Below are positions 35,114 through 44,725 of a DNA stretch of 64,000 bases, piece after piece. Numbering within the stretch: position 1 is the first letter of the stretch; every line of letters starts with the position of its first letter. Under the pieces are notes generated by a model. It did not search any database, was not told where the DNA came from, and saw nothing but the letters and a program-made list of their open reading frames with translations. Made by a program: the position numbers and the translations under genes. The DNA comes from Anabaena azotica FACHB-119. Lineage in GTDB: Bacteria > Cyanobacteriota > Cyanobacteriia > Cyanobacteriales > Nostocaceae. The stretch is taken from assembly GCF_014697625.1 (NCBI RefSeq), contig NZ_JACJSG010000019.1, positions 62,001 to 126,000 on the forward strand, written 5' to 3'.

Positions 35114-36955
35114 GTGTCTGACTCATTGCCATTGCGCGATCGCTACCTCGCCCTCATCGATGAAATTATCCAGTTGACTCTCCAGGGGAAGATTAGTTCT
35201 GTGGAGATGGTCTACCAAATGCTGCAAAAAGGTATATTAGCTGGTACGGGGGAAGTGTTTGAGTTAGTTTTGAGCGATCGCTTCGACGCTATCCAAAAGC
35301 AGGTGGATGGTGAAAAAGATGAGTTGAAAAAAGCTAAGGCTAACCGGAGTTTACGCGCTATTAAGACGATACAAAGTCAATGGCAAAGATATTGGGAACA
35401 GAATAAAGCAATAGAAGCGATCGCTCAAGCAGCTCAAGAAATCACTACAGCTTCCACAAGTGAGCGATTAGGCACATTTTTACGCATTATTGACCCCAAT
35501 CTCAAGAATCCGCTAAATTTGTCCCAACTCCAGCAATTAGCCAAATCATTAAATCAATTTGCTCAGTTTGCACCTGATGTTGAGCAAATATCACAAGGAA
35601 TTACCCGTGGTTTAGCTAGTTGGCAGAGGTTACAAGACCATTTGATAAGCTGGATGTATGATCAAAATCAGGCGTTAGGGTTTGGTGGTGTACCTGGAGA
35701 CACTGGGCCTTGGGCGACTTGGGCAAAAAAAGTTAATAGTGAAATACCCCAAGCTTTATTTCGCAGCTTGGCTGTAGAACAATCAGTTATACCATTTGTA
35801 GAACAGCATAGCAGCATTACTCTGGCTGATTGGGTGGAAATAGCGCTGATTTTTCAGTATTTGCAACGAGGGTTGGTTAGCTGGTTCGACCAACAAACAT
35901 ATAATATCCAAGCAGGGTCAAAACTGTCGATTTCTACTTATTTGACCTTTGCAGTGGTGTGGAGTCAGTTAGCAAGCGGTTTTCAAGGGTTCGCAGAATA
36001 CAGCAATGGCTCATCACAAATTATGCTGCAAATTCTGCGTACTTTTGCCCAGCGTCCTTATTTTCCCCTCTATGGCGGGATTTTTGCATCTTTTTCCGGT
36101 AGCTATCTGCGGGATGCTTTGGATTATTTGGATGAACCGTTAAGCAGGGTTGAGGGAACGCAAGAAAAGGCGCGGATTTTGACGCTTTTAGGCTATTCTC
36201 AGCGTGCAATGGGACAATATCAGCGTTCGATTAGGTTCCATGAGCAAGCATTGGAAATTGCCAGGAATGCAGGCGATCGCGCTTGTGAAATTGCCAATCT
36301 CAATCATCTTAGCCGGACTTATGTGCAGGAGCAAGATTTTGCTGAGGCGATCAATTATAGCCAGCGAGCGTTAATGTTGAGTAGACAAGCAGGCGATCGC
36401 ACTGGCGAAACTAACGCACTGGTAAATTTAGGTAACAGCGAAGTGATGCAGGCGCGAAAGCTGGAACAAGTCGAACCAGAAACCTATGAAATGGCGATTA
36501 ATTATTTAGAACAAGGGTTAAGGTTATCGGAAAAATCAGGTGATATTCAAAGTAAGGCTTTATGTGTCAGTAGTTTAGGGATTGCATATTTAGTTATTAG
36601 TCAACCGCAAGATGCAATTAAATATCTGGAAGAGGGTTTTAAAACAGCACAAATTTCTGGAGATTTGTATCTCCAAGGGAGAAATTTAGCTTACCTCTCT
36701 GAAGCTTACTATCAATTACTAAACTTTGAAAAGTCTATTTACACTGGTTGTTTAGGAATGTACTTATTAGAACAAATCGCCTCTACTGAATGGCGACAAC
36801 CAGCCAGACTATTGACTATTTTACAAGGTCAAATTGGGGTCGAATCTTTTCAAAATTTATTACAACAAAGTCGAGCTAGAGTCATGTCAATTATTGGTGT
36901 AGATGGATATGATTATATTCCGAAGTTGTTAATTCAATATCAAGAAGATATGTAA
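35114..36955 (+). CDS. Large TPR-containing cyanobacterial protein
   Basis: 613 aa. GTG start at 35114, with no ribosome-binding site because the upstream repeat ends three bases before it. Residues ~1-330 are a helical region without a known domain. Residues ~340-560 hold TPR units (ILTLLGYSQRAMGQYQRSI, NLNHLSRTYVQEQDFAEAI, CVSSLGIAYLVISQPQDAI). No signal peptide or membrane segment. Similar tetratricopeptide proteins are common in Nostoc; function unknown. Confidence 0.8.
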   Translation: MSDSLPLRDRYLALIDEIIQLTLQGKISSVEMVYQMLQKGILAGTGEVFELVLSDRFDAIQKQVDGEKDELKKAKANRSLRAIKTIQSQWQRYWEQNKAIEAIAQAAQEITTASTSERLGTFLRIIDPNLKNPLNLSQLQQLAKSLNQFAQFAPDVEQISQGITRGLASWQRLQDHLISWMYDQNQALGFGGVPGDTGPWATWAKKVNSEIPQALFRSLAVEQSVIPFVEQHSSITLADWVEIALIFQYLQRGLVSWFDQQTYNIQAGSKLSISTYLTFAVVWSQLASGFQGFAEYSNGSSQIMLQILRTFAQRPYFPLYGGIFASFSGSYLRDALDYLDEPLSRVEGTQEKARILTLLGYSQRAMGQYQRSIRFHEQALEIARNAGDRACEIANLNHLSRTYVQEQDFAEAINYSQRALMLSRQAGDRTGETNALVNLGNSEVMQARKLEQVEPETYEMAINYLEQGLRLSEKSGDIQSKALCVSSLGIAYLVISQPQDAIKYLEEGFKTAQISGDLYLQGRNLAYLSEAYYQLLNFEKSIYTGCLGMYLLEQIASTEWRQPARLLTILQGQIGVESFQNLLQQSRARVMSIIGVDGYDYIPKLLIQYQEDM

Positions 36956-37163
36956 TTCAACATAAGATGTTTGAGAATGTCAATAGATTTGGATAAAATT
37001 AACCGCCGATAAACGCCGTACCCGTTGGGAACCGAAGGAAGAAACGCCGATGGGGAAGATTGGATATTTTAGCTGAGGTTATAAATTAATGTTGCTTAAA
37101 ATTTAGTTAAATTCTGTCTTTATTGAGAAAATTATCACTTTAGGAGTATGGAAATTTTATAGA

Positions 37164-37267
37164 TATAGCATTTAACACATAGATGAGAACATAAATAAAT
37201 CATCAAACCTTTATAACTAGAAGCTTTTACTCTGTACCCTATCACCTGTCCCCTGTCCCCTACTATA
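37164..37267. mobile_element. MITE-like element, family TATAGCAGGGGACAGG
   Basis: Ends GATATAGCA and, inverted, TATAGTAGGGGACAGGGG; the CACCTGTCCCC tandem stretch is at the right. The rest of 36956-37414 has a CGCCGATAAACGCCG motif (36995-37050) and no gene. Confidence 0.55.
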
Positions 37268-37414
37268 GAATTGTGATGGTATGTTAGTTGATGCTTAACC
37301 CCTGATTTTCATGTTATTGATGGCTGATTTATTTCTCATAAATCTAGCCAGTGCTAGATGCTGTCATCGTCTAAAAGGTCTTAATCTACAACTGTTGTAC
37401 CAAGAGATACGCCT

Positions 37415-38746
37415 GTGGATGATATATTAGAGCGATCGCACAATCTCAAACAAGCCTTAGTAGACTTTGTGCTGGATGCAGAAGGGCCGCTAGCTGAAGC
37501 ACTAGAAAGCTTTGCAGCAGAAAAATTACGTCGTGGTAGCGGCGATAGCACACAGCAAGACTTAACGGTTGATAGCTTTCTCAGTGAGGGGAGAGTTGGT
37601 GATAAGTCCCCAATAGATTTATTTATCGCTAGTCATCCAGATTTACAAGAGAGCGATCGCAATTTACTCAAAAGTTGGCATCGTAGCTTTATTGGTTTAT
37701 TTGCGATTAAACAAATTTTACCAGATGGCTTACAATTATTGAACTGGTTAACGAATAAATCCTATTTAGTTAAGCCGAATAATCCTCAGACATTACAAGC
37801 AATTTCTCGCTTAAAAGTAGGGGAAATTGTGCTAACTCGCATTTCACCTATTACAGATAATTATTGGACATTTACTAGCCCGTTTACACTCATGGGTAAA
37901 TTGGGTAAACCAAAACTAGCTGTAGCTATTGGTAATTTTAAGGAAACTTATAGAAATCATCTTTACAGTGATGCGCCAGAGTTACTAGAAGCAGCTTGGG
38001 ATTCTGTATATCAATATCACCAGTATTTTGTAGACTTCTTTGGCAGTGATGAAATTACCTTACCTGGATATAAACTGAATAAAGAACTTGCAGCATTTCA
38101 AGAGCTAATTACCGAGAAACGTTTAACCGAATTAGGTCTTGATAAAATAAAAAATTTAGCTGAATTAACAGCAACAGGCGTGCAAGGTGTGGAAGAAGAC
38201 ATTCAAGCTGTTATTGAAGAGGCTGGGATAGATCCCCAGGTAGCTTCGCAGATATTGAATAATAAAAGCGGCAAAAACAAGATGGTAATGCCAAAAATAG
38301 ATTTACCTGCGGAACTAAAAAAAGCCGAACAAGTAACAACTATTTCTCATCCCCGTTGGGGACAAACCTTTTTACCGACATATAGTAAATTCCAAGCTTT
38401 GTTATTAGCAAGAGATTGGCAAAGCGTTGAAGGTGCTGAAAAACTAGTTCGTCATTATTTGGAAGATAAAAGTATTAGTGCTTTTATTTGGTATCGTTTA
38501 GCAAAACAGTATCCAAATTCATTAGAGAAAGTTTTGCAAACAGTTTTACAACGTCCAAACTTGGAACTTAGCAGTGATTTGAATGCAGTTTTGCAAGAGT
38601 TTAATAAACCACTTGAGCCATATTTACCAGATAGTGCTAGTGTGCCAATACATCTACATGAATTATTTCAAGAAGCAGTAGCAGAAGTCCAAAAATCTCA
38701 GCCAAAGGGTAAAGGTCAAAAAAAGGTAGGTAAAGGGTTTAAATAG
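37415..38746 (+). CDS. Conserved cyanobacterial protein of unknown function
   Basis: 443 aa, GTG start. Soluble; no signal peptide or known catalytic motif. The N-terminal part (DFVLDAEGPLAEALESFAAEKL, then SFLSEGRVGDKSPIDLFIASH) is helical. A middle stretch, LKVGEIVLTRISPITDNYWTF, looks like an OB/beta-barrel edge. The C-terminus is a lysine/glycine tail (PKGKGQKKVGKGFK) that could bind nucleic acid. It is followed by the aldolase gene after STRRs. Function not proposed. Confidence 0.7.
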   Translation: MDDILERSHNLKQALVDFVLDAEGPLAEALESFAAEKLRRGSGDSTQQDLTVDSFLSEGRVGDKSPIDLFIASHPDLQESDRNLLKSWHRSFIGLFAIKQILPDGLQLLNWLTNKSYLVKPNNPQTLQAISRLKVGEIVLTRISPITDNYWTFTSPFTLMGKLGKPKLAVAIGNFKETYRNHLYSDAPELLEAAWDSVYQYHQYFVDFFGSDEITLPGYKLNKELAAFQELITEKRLTELGLDKIKNLAELTATGVQGVEEDIQAVIEEAGIDPQVASQILNNKSGKNKMVMPKIDLPAELKKAEQVTTISHPRWGQTFLPTYSKFQALLLARDWQSVEGAEKLVRHYLEDKSISAFIWYRLAKQYPNSLEKVLQTVLQRPNLELSSDLNAVLQEFNKPLEPYLPDSASVPIHLHELFQEAVAEVQKSQPKGKGQKKVGKGFK

Positions 38747-38860
38747 AATTAGTCTGTTGTCAGTTGTCATTAGTCCACAGTCCATAGTTTTTCTCCTCTA
38801 CTTCCCCCACTCCCTCATCTCCCCCAGTCCCCAGTCACCAGTCCCCAAGAGGAAATTCTT

Positions 38861-39943
38861 ATGTCTATCACACTTCTAGAGTCTAGTTCTATCGAGTCAT
38901 TTTTAGGAAGTGAAGCAGAAGACTTGCTTACTTACAAAGCCAAAGTCTCTCAAGACTTGTTACATTTACCAGGGCCTGATTTTGTGGATCGAGTTTGGTT
39001 AAATAGCGATCGCCATCCTCAAGTCTTAAGAAATCTCCAGCTACTCTATTCTACAGGTCGCTTGGCATATACTGGATATCTTTCAATTCTGCCAGTAGAC
39101 CAGGGTATTGAACATTCAGCCGGCGCATCTTTTGCACCAAACCCTATTTACTTTGACCCAGAAAATATCATCCGTTTAGCAATAGCAAGTGGTTGTAATG
39201 CTGTCGCTACAACTTTAGGAGTATTAGGTAGTATTTCGCGTAAATATGCCCATAAAATTCCCTTCATTGCTAAACTTAACCATAATGAATTGTTAACCTT
39301 CCCTAATCAATTTGACCAAGTTCTGTTTGCTGATGTGGAACAAGCTTGGAATTTAGGGGCTGTGGCTGTTGGCGCAACAATTTATTTTGGTTCAGAACAG
39401 TCCACCAGACAAATTCAAGAAATCAGCCGGGCTTTTAAACGCGCCCATGAATTAGGGCTGGTGACAATTCTTTGGTGTTATCTGCGGAACAACGCCTTTA
39501 AAAGCGACAAAGATTATCACCTTGCGGCTGACCTCACCGGACAAGCAAATCATTTGGGTGTAACAATTGAAGCCGATATTATTAAACAAAAATTGCCTGA
39601 AAATAACAATGGTTATGGTGCAGTAGCTAAAGCAACGGGTAAGAGTTACGGTAAAACCCATGAAAAAGTTTACACCGAATTAACATCTGACCACCCGATT
39701 GATTTGACTCGTTATCAAGTACTCAATTGCTACTGTGGACGTGCAGGTTTGATCAATTCTGGGGGTGCATCTGGTAAAAACGACTTTGCAGAAGCAGTCC
39801 GCACAGCAGTTATTAACAAACGGGCTGGTGGTACAGGATTAATTTCTGGGCGAAAAGCTTTCCAACGTCCTTTTGATGAAGGGGTGAAATTGTTTCACGC
39901 CATTCAGGATGTTTATTTATCGCCAGATGTGACAATAGCTTAA
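38861..39943 (+). CDS. fbaB: Class I fructose-bisphosphate aldolase (FbaB/DhnA type)
   Basis: 360 aa. Splits or forms fructose 1,6-bisphosphate through a lysine Schiff base. Family landmarks: GYLSILPVDQGIEHSAG near residue 72, IPFIAKLNHNELL, AVGATIYFGSEQS, and the phosphate-binding segment NSGGASGKNDFAEAV followed by GGTGLISGRKAF. AGAGGAAA lies 7-10 bases before the ATG, giving a clear ribosome-binding site. It is downstream of the unknown gene at 37415 with a 114-bp STRR-containing gap. Confidence 0.93.
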   Translation: MSITLLESSSIESFLGSEAEDLLTYKAKVSQDLLHLPGPDFVDRVWLNSDRHPQVLRNLQLLYSTGRLAYTGYLSILPVDQGIEHSAGASFAPNPIYFDPENIIRLAIASGCNAVATTLGVLGSISRKYAHKIPFIAKLNHNELLTFPNQFDQVLFADVEQAWNLGAVAVGATIYFGSEQSTRQIQEISRAFKRAHELGLVTILWCYLRNNAFKSDKDYHLAADLTGQANHLGVTIEADIIKQKLPENNNGYGAVAKATGKSYGKTHEKVYTELTSDHPIDLTRYQVLNCYCGRAGLINSGGASGKNDFAEAVRTAVINKRAGGTGLISGRKAFQRPFDEGVKLFHAIQDVYLSPDVTIA

Positions 39944-39944
39944 A

Positions 39945-40015
39945 ACAGTGGACAGTGGACAGTTATCAGTGAACAGTTATCAGTGGACAGTGGACAGTTA
40001 TCAGTGAACAGTGAA
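39945..40015 (+). repeat. STRR cluster after the aldolase gene
   Basis: Alternating GTGGACA, GTTATCA and GTGAACA heptamers start at the aldolase stop codon. A second cluster (ACTGATA/ACTGGTA) follows at 40141-40184. Confidence 0.85.
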
Positions 40016-40024
40016 CATCACTTA

Positions 40025-40130
40025 TATCTTGCACCATTACCTTCCACTCGAAAATCTGAGCTTGAAACCCTTATTATTTCGTAGGGTGAGCAGTGCAGGG
40101 AGGCATCAGCTTATTGAGAAGGTGCAAGAT
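40025..40130. mobile_element. Dispersed element, family ATCTTGCACC
   Basis: 106 bp with matching inverted ends ATCTTGCACCATTACCTT and GAGAAGGTGCAAGAT, and the TTATTTCGTAGGGTG core. It is one of the best-bounded copies of the family. Confidence 0.7.
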
Positions 40131-40175
40131 TTGAGATCACCTGATAACTGATAACTGGTAACTGATAACTGGTAA

Positions 40176-40319
40176 CTGATAACAGACCGCTATGAAGCTT
40201 CTCAGCCCTATTACGGTAATAAAGACCGCCGCAAGCAAAAAGCCAATATCCGCGTTTCCGATGATGATTTTACTGCTAACCGTAAGCAAATCAGAAGAAA
40301 TAGAGGCGATTTTGAGTAG
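40176..40319 (+). pseudogene. 3-prime fragment of a lost gene
   Basis: An open frame with no start codon and a natural-looking charged C-terminus: RYEASQPYYGNKDRRKQ, then ANIRVSDDDFTANRKQ and a stop at 40317. The frame begins immediately where an STRR block ends, so the 5-prime part of the gene was probably lost with repeat expansion. The parent family is not recognised. Confidence 0.45.
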
Positions 40320-40477
40320 GTAAAAATTTCTTTAGTTTCATCAGCAGACGTGATAATTCATGTTGCTATTATTTTGATATCACGTCTGCTTGATTATTTA
40401 TGAAGCTTTGTGTGTCAGTTGTTAGTTGCTTGTTGAGCTTGTTGAAAATACCATTTTTTATCGACGATTTTTAATGT

Positions 40478-40909
40478 TTATATTTCCTCAATATCCTCAG
40501 TCATGCCAGGATTTATGAGTGTAATGTCGTATTCACTAGCATCTGTTTGCCCTGAACGTTGAGTATTCTTTAGTAGATAATAAATGGCACGTACTTTCGG
40601 GCCAAAAACTATTTCGTCCTCGTTCTTTAAGTCGTGGGCGGGGATTTTGCGGCCATTAATCATCAAACCATTAGAACTTGGTTTGCCTTTACCGTCACCA
40701 TCTACAATTCGGTAATAATAACTATTATCATTGCCTTTTGGTAGTCGCACTAGAGTAGCATGACGGCGAGAGACAAATTGAGATACTAAACGAATATTAG
40801 CCTCTTTATCTCTACCAATAGAGTATAAAGGTTTATCTAGAGAAAATTCTTTACGACCTTGATCGTCTTCAAGAATTAGTAGATGATTTTCCTGAGTTTC
40901 TGCTGTCAT
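40478..40909 (-). CDS. FHA-domain protein
   Basis: 143 aa, a single forkhead-associated domain: YSIGRDKEANIRL at 28-40, SRRHATLVRL at 47-56 and a SSNGLMINGRKI segment at 78-89, which includes the phosphothreonine-contacting Arg, Ser, His and Asn positions. FHA domains bind phosphothreonine peptides, usually made by Ser/Thr kinases. One kinase is encoded in the window (53645), but no link between the two is shown. Confidence 0.92.
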   Translation of the reverse strand: MTAETQENHLLILEDDQGRKEFSLDKPLYSIGRDKEANIRLVSQFVSRRHATLVRLPKGNDNSYYYRIVDGDGKGKPSSNGLMINGRKIPAHDLKNEDEIVFGPKVRAIYYLLKNTQRSGQTDASEYDITLINPGMTEDIEEI

Positions 40910-41094
40910 TGATCAATCTTTGCCACAATCAGTTGAAGTTGGATTCATCCAGGTTAGTTAAGTATTTTTTCCTGCCATGATCACACATTGCAATCTGTGG
41001 TATTTCCAGATGAGAAAGAGTAGAACAGTCTTGCTCTACCCTATTCTCCAATTACTGCGACTTGATGAGGAGTTTTAAGAGAATTTGCGAGATA

Positions 41095-41203
41095 GTTATG
41101 GCAGGGGACAGGGGACAGGGGACAGGTGATAGAGTTAAAAGCCTTTTGCTGTCTCAGTTTTTTCATTTACTGATGTCCTAACTGTCTTGGCTATTGCCAT
41201 AAC
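41095..41203. mobile_element. MITE-like element, family TATAGCAGGGGACAGG
   Basis: Ends GTTATGGCA and TGCCATAAC; tandem GGGGACA heptamers near the left, GATGTCCTAACTGTC near the right. Rest of 40910-41337 shows no gene. Confidence 0.6.
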
Positions 41204-41337
41204 ATCCAACTATCGTTTTAGTTTAACCTGAGACAGGGACAACTAACAGTTAGTAGATTTATGGACAAATATCCTAAATAGCTACTTTACCCGGAGTAAT
41301 CCGAAAAGGGCAAACTGCTTTTGCCCGCTATCCCTAA

Positions 41338-41508
41338 GCTAAAAGCCGCAGGGACTACCTTTCTAATAACATTCAAACTGGCACATCTTTTCTGGTAGCT
41401 ATTTTACTACAATTGGGTATATGTGAACCTAAAACCATTGAGTATTTACAACCTCAAGTAGAAGGTGATAGTCAACAGTCAACCATTAACAATTTTACTC
41501 ACCTTTAG
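41338..41508 (+). pseudogene. Possible 3-prime gene fragment
   Basis: An open frame without a start codon encodes RRDYLSNNIQTGTSF, LVAILLQLGICEPKTIEYLQ and PQVEG before running through an STRR to a stop overlapping the ctaA 3-prime end. Composition looks protein-like, but the family is not recognised; it could be chance. Confidence 0.3.
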
Positions 41509-44005
41509 CTAGCCGACGTAATAACAAAGAGTTAGTGACTACACTGACTGAACTAAATGCCATTAACGCAGCAGCACCAGAAGGACTGAGGACGAAACCA
41601 AAGTTGGGAAGTAGAACACCTGCTGCTAGGGGGATGCCGATGGTATTATATGCGAAAGCCCAAAATAAATTCTGACGGATTTTGTTGAAGGTGGCACGAC
41701 TTAGTTCAATGGATTCTACAACGTCGCTAATGCGATCGCGCATCAAAACAATCTGTGCAGTTTCCATCGCCACATCTGTACCTGATTGTACAGCAATACC
41801 CACATCTGCTTGCGATAAAGCCGGGGCATCGTTGATTCCATCCCCAACCATTGCTACTTTAGCCGCAGATTGTGTTTGTAGTTCTTGAATAAATGCTGCT
41901 TTTTTGGCTGGAGGTACACCAGCTACTACATCAGCGCTATCAATGCCTAATTGTTGCGCGATCGCATTAGCAGTTTCTGGGCGATCGCCACTTAGTAACA
42001 TTACCCTCAAACCCATCTGACGCAATTTGTCAACCGTAGCTTGAGCATCTGTTCTGGTAGTATCTTGCACCGCAATCAATCCAGCTAAAGTTCCCCCAAC
42101 GGCTACACCTACCACGGTTTTACCCTCTGTGGCTAACTTTTGTGCTTCTTGTTGGGCTGCTTCACTCAAACTAACCCCATACCAACTTAACCAATTCCAA
42201 TTACCTAACAGCACAGTTTCACCGTCCACTACACCAGACACACCCATTCCTGGTTCAGTGTGGAAGTCCACAGCTGCGGGAATTGATAACTGTTGCTTTT
42301 GTGCAGCTTGCTTAATGGCATTGGCTAAGGGATGGTGTGTACCGCTTTCTACTGCGGCGGCGAGTTGGAGGAGGGACTGGGGAGTGGGGGGAGATGAGGG
42401 AGATGAGGGAGATGGGGAAGAATTTATTAACTCCTGCCTCCTGCCTTCTGCCTCCTGCCTCCTGCCTTCTGCCTGCTGCCTCCTGCCTTCTGCCTGCTGG
42501 CTTGTGCCTTCCAACAGCAGACAATCGGTAACGATGGCATTACCTGTAGTGAGAGTGCCGGTTTTGTCGAAAACTATGGTGTCTAGCTGATGTACTCTTT
42601 CTAAAACATCGCCGCCTTTAATTAATAAACCGCGTTCTGCACCTATACCAGTACCTACAAGAATGGCTGTGGGTGTGGCTAGTCCTAAAGCGCAGGGACA
42701 GGCAACGACCATGACGGCGATCGCTAGTTTTAAACTAACTAACAGGGGGGAGTGGGGATTGGGCAATGGGGAGTGGTGGGTAGCGTGGCTCATCATTGGC
42801 ATACCACCACCGGACATGACGACATCTGGCCAGATGTGGCTGCCGAAGAAGTACCAGAAGATGAAGGTTAATAAAGATGCGGTTAATATGGCGTAGGTAA
42901 AGTAACCGGCGGCTGTGTCGGCTAATTTTTGGATTGGGGCTTTACGGGTTTGGGCTGCTTCTACCAAGGCGACGATGTGGGCGAGGGTGGTATCATTGCC
43001 TGTACGGGTGGCAATGATTGCGATCGCCCCTGATTGGTTGATTGTCCCTGCCGCTACCTTGTCTGGTGGTTGCTTAATTACCGGCACAGCTTCCCCGGTC
43101 AACATCGACTCATCCACCGTTGTCTGTCCAAAACTCACCTCGCCATCAACGGGAATTTTATCTCCAGGCAGAACTTGCAACCATTCCCCCACCTTTACCT
43201 GATCAGCCGGGATTTCTACAGTATTTGCTCCCAGTCCCATCTTCTCTGGATTTGGGTTAGCAATTAATCTTGCTACTTGTGGTTGCAAAGCTAGCAGTTG
43301 CCTAAATGCTGCCGCCGCCTTACCTCTAGCTTGTTGTTCTAATGTCCTACCCAACAGGATAAAGCCCAGCATCATCACTGGTTCGTCAAAGAAGCACTCC
43401 CAACCCATTTGCGGAAATAGCAGCGCTACGACACTGGTTGTATAAGCTGTGATTGTTCCCAATCCCACCAAGGTATTCATATTCGGCGCATTACGTCGCC
43501 ACCCCAGCCAGCCATCAACCAGAATCGGACGACCAGGAATTAGTATTGCTACCGTTGCTAGTCCAAAGTGGAACCAGATGTTATTTAATAAGGGAATTGA
43601 GCCGCCAAGATTGCCTAAATGCCCGATTCCTGAAAAGACGAGCAGCACCCCAGCAATCATTAACTGCCGGAATGCCTTGAGCATTTGTTGGCGCTGCTTT
43701 TGTGCTGAATCTTCTATTGTGGCTTCACCTGCCTGATCTCTGGGCTTGCGGGGTTGAGTCGGGAATCCGGCGGCTGTTAGTCGCTGTGCTAGCATATCTG
43801 GGTCTACCGCGCCGACTTCCGACTCTACCACCGCTACCTCTGTAGCCAGATTCACGCAGGCACTTTTCACCCCTGATTGTTGGGTAAGCTGTCGCTCTAC
43901 TGCATTTACACACCCAGCACACTTCATCCCTCCAACATCCAGAATAATTTTTTCGAGTTGGGGGGTTGGTTCTGGGTCAAGCTGAGTTTTTGGCACAAGT
44001 TGCAT
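41495..44005 (-). CDS. ctaA: Copper-transporting P1B-type ATPase (CtaA/CopA family)
   Basis: 836 aa. An N-terminal metal-binding domain has GMKCAGC (C29, C32). The transport sites and enzyme motifs follow: TGEA (303-306), CPC in CPCALGLATP (436-438), phosphorylated Asp480 in DKTGTLT, THHPL near 556, and GDGINDAP. The family moves copper across thylakoid or plasma membranes. The N-terminal wording VNAVERQLTQQSGV favours CtaA, which imports copper for plastocyanin. Two low-complexity insertions occur: ~411-421 (HSPLPNPHSPL) and ~502-542, rich in QAEGRRQ and SPSSP. Both are encoded by STRRs and stay in frame. Confidence 0.9.
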   Translation of the reverse strand: MQLVPKTQLDPEPTPQLEKIILDVGGMKCAGCVNAVERQLTQQSGVKSACVNLATEVAVVESEVGAVDPDMLAQRLTAAGFPTQPRKPRDQAGEATIEDSAQKQRQQMLKAFRQLMIAGVLLVFSGIGHLGNLGGSIPLLNNIWFHFGLATVAILIPGRPILVDGWLGWRRNAPNMNTLVGLGTITAYTTSVVALLFPQMGWECFFDEPVMMLGFILLGRTLEQQARGKAAAAFRQLLALQPQVARLIANPNPEKMGLGANTVEIPADQVKVGEWLQVLPGDKIPVDGEVSFGQTTVDESMLTGEAVPVIKQPPDKVAAGTINQSGAIAIIATRTGNDTTLAHIVALVEAAQTRKAPIQKLADTAAGYFTYAILTASLLTFIFWYFFGSHIWPDVVMSGGGMPMMSHATHHSPLPNPHSPLLVSLKLAIAVMVVACPCALGLATPTAILVGTGIGAERGLLIKGGDVLERVHQLDTIVFDKTGTLTTGNAIVTDCLLLEGTSQQAEGRRQQAEGRRQEAEGRRQELINSSPSPSSPSSPPTPQSLLQLAAAVESGTHHPLANAIKQAAQKQQLSIPAAVDFHTEPGMGVSGVVDGETVLLGNWNWLSWYGVSLSEAAQQEAQKLATEGKTVVGVAVGGTLAGLIAVQDTTRTDAQATVDKLRQMGLRVMLLSGDRPETANAIAQQLGIDSADVVAGVPPAKKAAFIQELQTQSAAKVAMVGDGINDAPALSQADVGIAVQSGTDVAMETAQIVLMRDRISDVVESIELSRATFNKIRQNLFWAFAYNTIGIPLAAGVLLPNFGFVLSPSGAAALMAFSSVSVVTNSLLLRRLAKGE
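42380..42502 (-). repeat. In-frame STRR inside the copper ATPase gene
   Basis: ~120 bp of CTGCCTC/CTGCCTT heptamers followed by GGGAGAT units, encoding QAEGRRQ repeats and a SPSSP stretch between the phosphorylation site and the HP motif. A shorter STRR lies at 42743-42775. Confidence 0.9.
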
Positions 44006-44165
44006 GGCAAGTGTTGAGATCCGCTACGAAAATTATACGTTTGATGACAAACCTATCTATTTCGAGCGTAGGCGAAATTTGGAAATATGACTGATTGTCA
44101 ATAGCTTTAATTTTATTAAGATTGGGGACAGTTGACAGGTTATTTTCACTGTCCACTTTCCACTG

Positions 44166-44336
44166 TTAGCTGCGGCTCCAGCGTGCAGCAGTTACGTAGG
44201 CGATCGCCGCTATCTGTACTGGTATAAAAGCAATCAGGCTTTTCCAAAAATAGTGAGTTTCTAAGTTAGACATAGCACTGAAGTAACCAATACCCACCAA
44301 TAAGCACATGAACCATATCAGGTGTTTACGTTTCAT
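44166..44336 (-). CDS. Small two-helix membrane protein
   Basis: 56 aa. Start ATG 44336, stop TAA at 44166. It has a basic N-terminus (MKRKHL), a first hydrophobic helix WFMCLLVGIGYFSAM and a second, SLIAFIPVQIAAIAYVTAA, then a basic end (RWSRS). The charge pattern is that of a hairpin membrane protein with both ends in the cytoplasm. The codon immediately upstream belongs to an STRR of CCCCAAT-type heptamers. It lies between the copper ATPase and TM2 genes on the same strand; function unknown. Confidence 0.6.
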   Translation of the reverse strand: MKRKHLIWFMCLLVGIGYFSAMSNLETHYFWKSLIAFIPVQIAAIAYVTAARWSRS

Positions 44337-44449
44337 AGGGATTAGGGATTGGGGACTGGGAAGAAGAGGGGAAAGGGTGAAAGGGGAAGGGGAAAGGATT
44401 TTTTGCCTTTGCCCTTCCTATGGACTAATGACTAATGACTAATGACCCC

Positions 44450-44725
44450 TTAAAACCAACTCTGCTTATTTACTATATAGGTATTCACAAATTCTTCAGG
44501 GGTTTTGTTGAGATATATCATACCTTCAACTAATCCTACTAGTTGCATAATTAACAAAGTAATACCGTAGGAAAAAGTCCCACCCACGACAGCGATTACT
44601 AACATGATAAACCCTTCGATGGCATAACCTAAAATGAACTTATGAATACCAAAACCGCCAAGAATAATACCGCAATAACCAGCTAATAGCTGTTTGTTGG
44701 TTTGAGTTGGATTAAGATTTGCCAT
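44450..44725 (-). CDS. TM2-domain membrane protein
   Basis: 91 aa. The TM2 pattern is clear: helix LLAGYCGIILGGFGIHKFILG with the G-x-H-x-F-Y/I-x-G turn, then a second helix FIMLVIAVVGGTFSYGITLLIM. AGGAGTG precedes the ATG by nine bases. TM2 proteins are small integral membrane proteins of unclear function. The gene is ~110 bp upstream of the small two-helix gene and may be cotranscribed with it. Confidence 0.85.
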   Translation of the reverse strand: MANLNPTQTNKQLLAGYCGIILGGFGIHKFILGYAIEGFIMLVIAVVGGTFSYGITLLIMQLVGLVEGMIYLNKTPEEFVNTYIVNKQSWF

